A DNA stretch of 64,000 nt, taken from the NCBI GenBank assembly GCA_036509255.1, contig DATCFY010000046.1:1-64000 (forward strand), written 5' to 3'. The position numbers and the translations under genes are program-made. Below the pieces are notes generated by a model that worked only from the letters and a program-made list of their open reading frames with translations, had not been told where the DNA came from and did not search any database. Source of the stretch: RYN-230 sp036509255 (GTDB lineage Bacteria > Actinomycetota > Actinomycetes > Streptosporangiales > Streptosporangiaceae). This document shows, in pieces, positions 59,006 through 64,000 of the stretch (position 1 is its first letter; every line of letters begins with the position of its first letter).

Positions 59006-61077
59006 AAGGCCGCTCCCACGCGCTCGCCCTCGATCACCGCGGCGTGTGCGCGCCGTGGCGCCAGGCAGTCACCCACCCGGTGCACCTCGAACGGCGCCCT
59101 GTCCGGACCAGCACCGCCCGGGCCAGCACCGCGCAGCGCGTGCCACAGCTCGTCGGCGGGCCGGGGCGGGACCGCGCAGGCCACCCAGTCGCAGGCCAGC
59201 CGCTGGTGGACCCCGGTCGGGTGGTGCAGCAGCGTGAGTTCCAGGCGGCCCGCCTCGTCCTCGCGCGTGTCCAGCACCACCACGTCCGTGCGCTGCCGTA
59301 CGCCCTGGGCGTGCGCCTTCCTGGTCCACAGCTCCAGGTCCAGGGTGAGGCCGAGATCCTGGCCGACCATCAGGGCGCTGGTGATGACTTCGACCGCGCA
59401 GCCGCGGTCCGCGAGCAGCTCCGCTACCGAGGTGGCCTGGTGGAAGCCGAGTTCATCCACCACGACCACGGTGCCTTCCGGCCGGGCGGACCCGTCGGCC
59501 ACCTGGCGGACGTCTACCACCCTGGGGTGCCCGTGCGCCCAGGCCGGCCGGACCGGGACGGCCCCGGTGGCCAGGACGACCGCGTCCGGCTGCTCGGCGC
59601 GCAGGAATTCCTCGTGCACCGGATGGCTGGTCTCCACCCGCACGCCGGCCCGCCGCGCCTGGGCCGCCAGGTCGAGCGTGAGGTTGCCGAAGCCGGCGCG
59701 GCCCGGCATCCGCCCCGCGACCTCGGCCTGCCCGCCGGTGCGGGCGTCGCCCTCGAACAGGGTCACCCGGTGCCCGCGTTCCGCGGCCGTCACCGCGGCC
59801 TGAAGGCCACCGGGGCCGCCGCCGACCACGTACACGCGGCGCCCCACGCCGGGCCCCCGGCGCCGGGAAACGCCCGCGGGCTGGGACGGCCTGGAGTCCG
59901 CGCCGCGTTCAGCAGGCGTGGCGGGCGGGGGCAGTGGCACGGATTCCCGCCCGGCCCGGGGATTGGCGGTGCAGCCGAGCCAGCGGTTGCGCCCGACCCG
60001 GCCGGCGCACTCCTGGTTGCAGGACAGGCAAGTGCGGATCCCGGCCGTGGAGCCGGCCCGCGCCCTGGCCGTGAAGTCCGGGTCGGCGATCTGCCCGCGG
60101 ACGACGGCGACCAGGTCGCACTGGCCGTCGGCCAGCGCCAGGTCGGCCTGCCGCGGGTCGGTGATCCGGCCCGCCCCGATCACCGGGATATCCACCGCGG
60201 CGCGGATCGCGGCCGCGACGTGCATGGCGTAGCCCGGGGCGGTGCGCATGCTGGCCACCACCATGTACAGCGTGGCGGTGGCCACCCCGAGCGTGGTGTT
60301 GATGTAGTCGACCGCTCCAGTGGCGCTGACCAGCCGTGCCACCTCGACCGCCTCGCTGAGGGTGGTGCCGCCCTCGATCAGCTCGTCGCCGCAGATCCGC
60401 ACGCCGAGCACCAGGCCGGGGCCGATCGCCGCGCGCACGGCCGCCACGATCTCCAGCAGCAGCCGGGCCCGGTTGCGCAGCGGCCCGCCGTACCCGTCTG
60501 TGCGCCGGTTCGTGGCCGGGGACAGGAAGCCCCGGATGATCGAGGACTGTGAGCCCTGCAGCTCCACCCCGTCGAACCCGCCCTGCGCGCAGTGCCGCGC
60601 GACCCGGGCGTACCCGTCCACGATCTCCGCGATCTCAAACGGCTCGACCGGCTTGGGCACCTCGCGGAACAGCGGGTCGGGCACCGGGCTCGGCGCCAGG
60701 ACGGGGAGCCGGGAGTACATCCCGGAGGACTGGCCGCCGTTGTGGTTCAGCTGGGCCAGGACCGGGACCCCGTGCGCGTGCACCGCGCCGGTGATCCGCC
60801 GGTAACCGGGGATCACCTCGGTCCGCCAGCCCTGGATCAGCTTCTCGTAGGGCTGATCCGAAGGGTGAGTGGAATGCTCTTCGGTGATGATCAGCCCGGC
60901 CCCGCCGGCCGCGCGCCGCGCGTAATAGGCAGCGTGCTGCTCCGTGGGCAGCCCGTCGCAGGCGTAGTTGGTCAGATGGGCGGCGAACACCACGCGGTTG
61001 GCCAGCGTCAGCGGGCCGACCCGCAGCGGGGTGAACAGGTGCGGGTACGGGCCACTACCCATCGGCTCAGTGCTCAT
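59002..61077 (-). CDS. Mycofactocin-system FadH/OYE-family oxidoreductase
   Basis: A 691-residue protein. The first 345 residues are an old-yellow-enzyme TIM barrel (LFTPLRVGPLTLANRVVFAA, LAQLNHNGGQSSGMYSRLP, GFLSPATNRRTDGYGGPLRN). CLSCNQECAGR with Cys at 350, 353, 357 and 369 (WLGCTANP) binds a 4Fe-4S cluster. Then an FAD domain (VYVVGGGPGGLQAAVTAAER, GGGPGG at 419-424) and an NAD(P)-binding part follow, as in 2,4-dienoyl-CoA reductase. The family defined for mycofactocin loci has this composition. ATG 61077 lies four bases after the stop of the VWA gene. It may reduce a mycofactocin-linked substrate. Confidence 0.88.
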   Translation of the reverse strand: MSTEPMGSGPYPHLFTPLRVGPLTLANRVVFAAHLTNYACDGLPTEQHAAYYARRAAGGAGLIITEEHSTHPSDQPYEKLIQGWRTEVIPGYRRITGAVHAHGVPVLAQLNHNGGQSSGMYSRLPVLAPSPVPDPLFREVPKPVEPFEIAEIVDGYARVARHCAQGGFDGVELQGSQSSIIRGFLSPATNRRTDGYGGPLRNRARLLLEIVAAVRAAIGPGLVLGVRICGDELIEGGTTLSEAVEVARLVSATGAVDYINTTLGVATATLYMVVASMRTAPGYAMHVAAAIRAAVDIPVIGAGRITDPRQADLALADGQCDLVAVVRGQIADPDFTARARAGSTAGIRTCLSCNQECAGRVGRNRWLGCTANPRAGRESVPLPPPATPAERGADSRPSQPAGVSRRRGPGVGRRVYVVGGGPGGLQAAVTAAERGHRVTLFEGDARTGGQAEVAGRMPGRAGFGNLTLDLAAQARRAGVRVETSHPVHEEFLRAEQPDAVVLATGAVPVRPAWAHGHPRVVDVRQVADGSARPEGTVVVVDELGFHQATSVAELLADRGCAVEVITSALMVGQDLGLTLDLELWTRKAHAQGVRQRTDVVVLDTREDEAGRLELTLLHHPTGVHQRLACDWVACAVPPRPADELWHALRGAGPGGAGPDRAPFEVHRVGDCLAPRRAHAAVIEGERVGAAL

Positions 61078-61081
61078 CGGC

Positions 61082-62050
61082 TCAGCTCGCGAACACCGCG
61101 CTCAGCGCGGGCGCCACATCGGTGTAGGCCCGGACCCGGCGCAGCCGGCCGCGGCCCAGCCGGGCCAGTTCCCTGGCGAGCTCCTCGTCCTGCTCACCCG
61201 AGGTGTCCAGGAGCACGTCCAGCCGGGGCAGCCGGGCGGCGAGCGGCCGCGGGTCCGGGCCGGCGTTGTGCACGCAGTCGGACAGCAGCACCACCCGGGC
61301 GTCCCGGGCCGGCACCCGGGCCAGCTCGGTCGCGGCCACCTGCAGCGGGAACGCGATATTGGTCAGCCCCTTGGCCGGGATGCGGAGCATCTGATCCAGC
61401 AACCGCTGGGCGGGCACGTGCTGGCCCAGGTGGCTGAGCACCGCCGCATCGGACCAGAACGCCACGACCGCCAGGTCGTCACGGTCCAGTTCCGCGGCGA
61501 GCGCGCCGACCGTGGCGGCCGCGGTCCGTATCCGCTCGCCGCGCATCGACCCGGACACGTCGACCAGCAGCACCACGCTGCGCCGGGTCCGGACCCGCTC
61601 GCGGACGATGATGTCGTCCTCCTCGGGCACCGGGTGCTCGACCAGCTGCTCTACTGTCCGGTCCAGGTCGATGTCGTCCGACCCGCCCCTATAGCGGACG
61701 CTGGCCAGCTCACCCACGCCGCGCCGGGCGCTGGTGTCGCGCCGCGGCCGGGGCACCGCGAGCTGGGCCGCGATCTGCCGGGCCCGGCGCAGCGTTTCCG
61801 GATCGGCCTGCATGTCACCGTCCACCACGTCCTGCAGCGTGCCCTGCTCGTCGGTCACCGCAGGGCCCCCGCTGCCGGACCGGGGCGCCCGGTGGCCGCC
61901 GCGCCCGCCGCCCGGCAGGACCAGGCCGCCGGCCCCGCCCCGGGCCGGCTCGAGCAGGACCGGCGCCTGGTCGAGCACCTTGGGGCGGCGGCGCAGCGGG
62001 CGCAGCTGCGACGCGGCGCGGTCGCGGCGCTGCTCCGCCGGCCGGGTCAC
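61082..62050 (-). CDS. VWA-domain protein (MoxR partner)
   Basis: A 322-residue protein. The N-terminal half is basic and Gly/Pro-rich. The VWA domain has the metal-ion motif LLVDVSGSMRGERI (DxSxS at 164-168), a second-site AKGLTNIAFPLQVAA with Thr, and VVLLSDCVHNAGPDPR with Asp. It resembles CoxE/MoxR-associated VWA proteins that help an AAA ATPase load or activate a metalloenzyme. Start: GTG 62050, 24 bp after the MoxR stop; a GAGG lies about 10 bases upstream. It is in the mycofactocin operon, so its client may be one of the neighbouring oxidoreductases or an enzyme outside the window. Confidence 0.82.
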   Translation of the reverse strand: MTRPAEQRRDRAASQLRPLRRRPKVLDQAPVLLEPARGGAGGLVLPGGGRGGHRAPRSGSGGPAVTDEQGTLQDVVDGDMQADPETLRRARQIAAQLAVPRPRRDTSARRGVGELASVRYRGGSDDIDLDRTVEQLVEHPVPEEDDIIVRERVRTRRSVVLLVDVSGSMRGERIRTAAATVGALAAELDRDDLAVVAFWSDAAVLSHLGQHVPAQRLLDQMLRIPAKGLTNIAFPLQVAATELARVPARDARVVLLSDCVHNAGPDPRPLAARLPRLDVLLDTSGEQDEELARELARLGRGRLRRVRAYTDVAPALSAVFAS

Positions 62051-62074
62051 CGGCGAGTCGGCCTCGACGGCTCT

Positions 62075-63022
62075 TCAACCAGGGGCGGCTGCGGCCGGGT
62101 TCAGGATGAAGTGGTCCTGCCAAATCTGCCGGAGCACGGCCTCGGGGGTGAGCTCCACGGTCTCGTCGAGGAAGATGCGCCCGGACAGCGCCACCACCAT
62201 CGCGTCGAACACGGTGTCCGGGTACTTCTCGTCGTCCTCGCCGGTGATCCCGCGCAGCTCAACGAGCTGGCCCGCGATCAGGGTGGTGTCGATGGCTCCG
62301 CGCACGCTGCTGCCCTGGCGGACGTCCTGGTGCTCGCGGGTGGCGCGGGTCACCGCGACCGCGTCGGCGACCAGCCGGGTGTACAGCCCGGCGGGCAGGT
62401 CCGGCAGCGGGGCCCGGAGCGCGACGATGCCGCGCTCCGACTCGGCGTCCTGGTAGGTGATGGCCAGCCGGCACAGCCGGTCGTGCACCGAGGTGGACAG
62501 CCGGGTGGTGCCCACGTTGTCGTACGGGTTCATCGACGCGATGACCCGGAACGTGGGCTTGGCCGTGACCGTGCCCGCCCGGGGCACCGCCACCTGACGC
62601 TCGGCCATGGCGGTGAGCAGCGTGTTCAGGGTGTCCTCGGGAGCCCGGTTGAACTCCTCGATGTACAGGAACCCGCCTTCGCGCATGGCCTCCAGCAGCG
62701 GCCCGTCCACGAAGTTGTCCTCGCTGTAGTCCTCGCGCAGCACCCGGGCCGGGTTGTGGTGCCCAATCAGCCTGGCCGGGGTGAGGTCCGCGTTGCCCTC
62801 GACGAACACGAACGGGATGCCCCACTCGGCCGTGATCGCGCGGAGCAGCGTGCTCTTGCTGGTACCGGGCGGACCCTCCAGGATGATGTCCCGGCCGGCG
62901 GCGACGGCCGCGAGCGTGAGGGTCAGCTCACGCTCGCGGCCCACCAGGCGCTCCGCCACCCGCAGGTAGGTCCGCGCCAGGTCCGCGGTGGATGTTTCCG
63001 CGGTGCTTGTTTCCTCTGTCAC
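62075..63022 (-). CDS. MoxR-family AAA+ ATPase
   Basis: A 315-residue ATPase with Walker A GPPGTSKS at 50-57, Walker B FLYIEEFNRAP near 118, a MoxR-type insertion (LLTAMAERQVAVPRAGTV), sensor FRVIASMNPYDNVGTTRLS and arginine finger in SVHDRLCRLAI. MoxR ATPases act with a VWA partner as maturation chaperones for metalloenzymes, for example CO dehydrogenase and methanol dehydrogenase. The VWA gene follows 24 bp downstream. Start GTG/ATG 63022 leaves 40 bp to the SDR gene upstream. Confidence 0.9.
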   Translation of the reverse strand: MTEETSTAETSTADLARTYLRVAERLVGRERELTLTLAAVAAGRDIILEGPPGTSKSTLLRAITAEWGIPFVFVEGNADLTPARLIGHHNPARVLREDYSEDNFVDGPLLEAMREGGFLYIEEFNRAPEDTLNTLLTAMAERQVAVPRAGTVTAKPTFRVIASMNPYDNVGTTRLSTSVHDRLCRLAITYQDAESERGIVALRAPLPDLPAGLYTRLVADAVAVTRATREHQDVRQGSSVRGAIDTTLIAGQLVELRGITGEDDEKYPDTVFDAMVVALSGRIFLDETVELTPEAVLRQIWQDHFILNPAAAAPG

Positions 63023-63062
63023 TTTTCCTCAGTGGGTTGATGAGCTGCCCGTGGGCGAGCTG

Positions 63063-63899
63063 TCACTTGATGAGCGATCCGGCGTCGATGGGCAGCGTCA
63101 CCCCGGTGACGTAGCGGGACTCGTCCGAGGCCAGCCACAGCACGGCGTTGGAGATGTCGACCGGCTCGACCCAGGGGATCGGCAGCGCGTTCAGCTCCTG
63201 GAACCGGCCGCCCAGCACCTCCTTGGTCCGCTGTTCCACTGGCAGGTCCGCGCCGAACAGCTCGTAGGTGGCCGCGTTCTGGATCATGTCGGTGTTGACG
63301 CTGGTCGGGTGCACGCTGTTGACCCGGATCATGTCCGGCGCCAGTTCCAGCGCCAGCGTCCGCATCAGGCCCACGACGCCGTGCTTGGCCGCCGTGTAGT
63401 GCCCGATGTTCGGGATGGCCATGAGCCCCGCGGTCGAGCTGGTCAGGATGATCGACCCGCCGCCGGCCGCGCGCAGGTGCGGGATCGCCGCCTTGGCCGC
63501 GTGCCACACGCCGGTCAGGTTGACGTCGATCATGTCCTGCCAGTGCGTCTCGTCGAGCTCCTCGAGGCTCCCGAAGCTGAAGATGCCGGCGTTCGCGGAC
63601 ACGATGTCCAGGCGCCCGAGCTGGGCGACGCCGTCGTCGAGCGCCGACTTGACCGCGTCGTAGTCGCGCACGTCGGCCTGGGTGGCCACGATCCGCCGGT
63701 CGAGGGCTTCGACCTCCTTGACCGTGTCGGCCAGGTCGTCCGGGGTCGACATGGCATAGGGCACGCTGCCGATCTGGCCGGTCAGGTCCACGGCGATGAT
63801 GTCCGCGCCCTCCTGGGCCAGCCGGATGGCGTGGCTGCGGCCCTGGCCGCGCGCGGCGCCGGTGATGAAGGCGACTTTGCCTGCTACTCGTCCTGCCAT
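63063..63899 (-). CDS. Mycofactocin-dependent SDR (carveol-dehydrogenase-like)
   Basis: A 278-residue SDR. TGAARGQG at 13-20, Y168 and K172 (YTAAK), and LTSSTAGLM for the Ser. After the second strand it carries the segment from about 42 to 66 (GSVPYAMSTPDDLADTVKE), the insertion that defines the mycofactocin-coupled SDR group and encloses the nicotinamide so that NAD is not released. Such enzymes use mycofactocin as external electron carrier; the substrate is probably an alcohol or ketone of terpene or steroid type. It is adjacent to another SDR of the same end sequence at 63912. Confidence 0.92.
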   Translation of the reverse strand: MAGRVAGKVAFITGAARGQGRSHAIRLAQEGADIIAVDLTGQIGSVPYAMSTPDDLADTVKEVEALDRRIVATQADVRDYDAVKSALDDGVAQLGRLDIVSANAGIFSFGSLEELDETHWQDMIDVNLTGVWHAAKAAIPHLRAAGGGSIILTSSTAGLMAIPNIGHYTAAKHGVVGLMRTLALELAPDMIRVNSVHPTSVNTDMIQNAATYELFGADLPVEQRTKEVLGGRFQELNALPIPWVEPVDISNAVLWLASDESRYVTGVTLPIDAGSLIK

Positions 63900-63911
63900 G
63901 GGGATCTGCTC

Positions 63912-64000
63912 CTATCGGATCGTGTTGCCTGCGTCGACGGTGAACTCCAGGCCGGTGACGTACCGGGCCTCGTCCGAGGCCAGGAACAGCACCGCGTTGC
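63912..64000 (-). CDS. SDR family oxidoreductase, C-terminal end (partial)
   Basis: Only the last 29 codons are in the window: NAVLFLASDEARYVTGLEFT followed by VDAGNTIR and TAG. The sequence matches the end of an SDR of the same group as the gene at 63063, and its stop lies 13 bp before that start (GGAGCAGATCCCC between). The two are thus consecutive paralogues, probably both mycofactocin-linked. Confidence 0.8.
   Translation of the reverse strand, partial: NAVLFLASDEARYVTGLEFTVDAGNTIR

Noticed and set aside
1..64000. rRNA, tRNA, insertion sequences, attachment sites, phage genes
   Set aside because: I looked for T-loop-like GTTCRA contexts, transposase motifs and terminal inverted repeats on both strands and saw none that I could support.

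Overview
The window is very GC-rich, with short intergenic gaps, frequent GTG starts and ATGA/GTGA gene overlaps. It encodes LytR-CpsA-Psr, class F sortase, a large ATP-binding LuxR regulator and mycofactocin functions. Together these point to a filamentous-type actinomycete chromosome; I cannot name the genus. I saw no rRNA, tRNA, CRISPR array, insertion sequence or prophage module.

Layout. 1-764: a broken glycosyltransferase locus. 928-8866: L-2-hydroxyglutarate oxidase, an LCP cell-wall ligase, a TetR-type tandem protein lacking both DNA-binding motifs, DoxX, an HxlR regulator divergent from a GNAT, and an LprI-domain protein. 8942-17082: a LAL-type LuxR regulator divergent from a co-directional run of small hydrolases and oxidoreductases (two alpha/beta hydrolases plus a broken third, SDR, VOC, SGNH hydrolase, metallo-beta-lactamase fold). 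17168-27628: two large membrane proteins of glycosyltransferase type, a TetR/aldo-keto reductase pair with clear operators, a class F sortase and a likely surface substrate. 27811-42592: a mixed metabolic stretch with GlcD-type oxidase, CapA lipoprotein, fumarase, serine-hydrolase homologue, amidohydrolase, transporters, thioredoxin-like protein and epoxide hydrolase. 42968-47230: a TetR regulator with twin operators controlling a metallo-hydrolase and probably an acyl-CoA dehydrogenase, then an alpha-methylacyl-CoA racemase. 47467-55365: a polysaccharide region with GH16 glucanase, a GT39-like membrane protein carrying a ~500-residue extension, a cellulose-synthase-like glycosyltransferase and a CapD-like epimerase. 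55459-64000, all on the minus strand: part of a mycofactocin locus (two mycofactocin-type SDRs, a MoxR ATPase, a VWA protein, FadH/OYE oxidoreductase, MftE, an associated SDR, MftF and an ABM-domain protein). mftA-mftD are not in the window and may lie to the right.

Three themes recur. First, many genes carry internal deletions or single-base frameshifts (1-764, 2361-2562, 5026-6120, 14729-15393, 33742-34229, 35949-36361, 42601-42714), which means either real decay or assembly error. Second, several genes show a -10 hexamer followed by exactly six bases and then an ATG or GTG start, the arrangement expected of leaderless transcripts. Third, the mycofactocin genes from the OYE oxidoreductase to the ABM protein form an unbroken chain of overlapping stop and start codons, including two tiny linker frames, one built from four copies of an 18-bp repeat. 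This chain and the MoxR-VWA pair are the most unusual items here.
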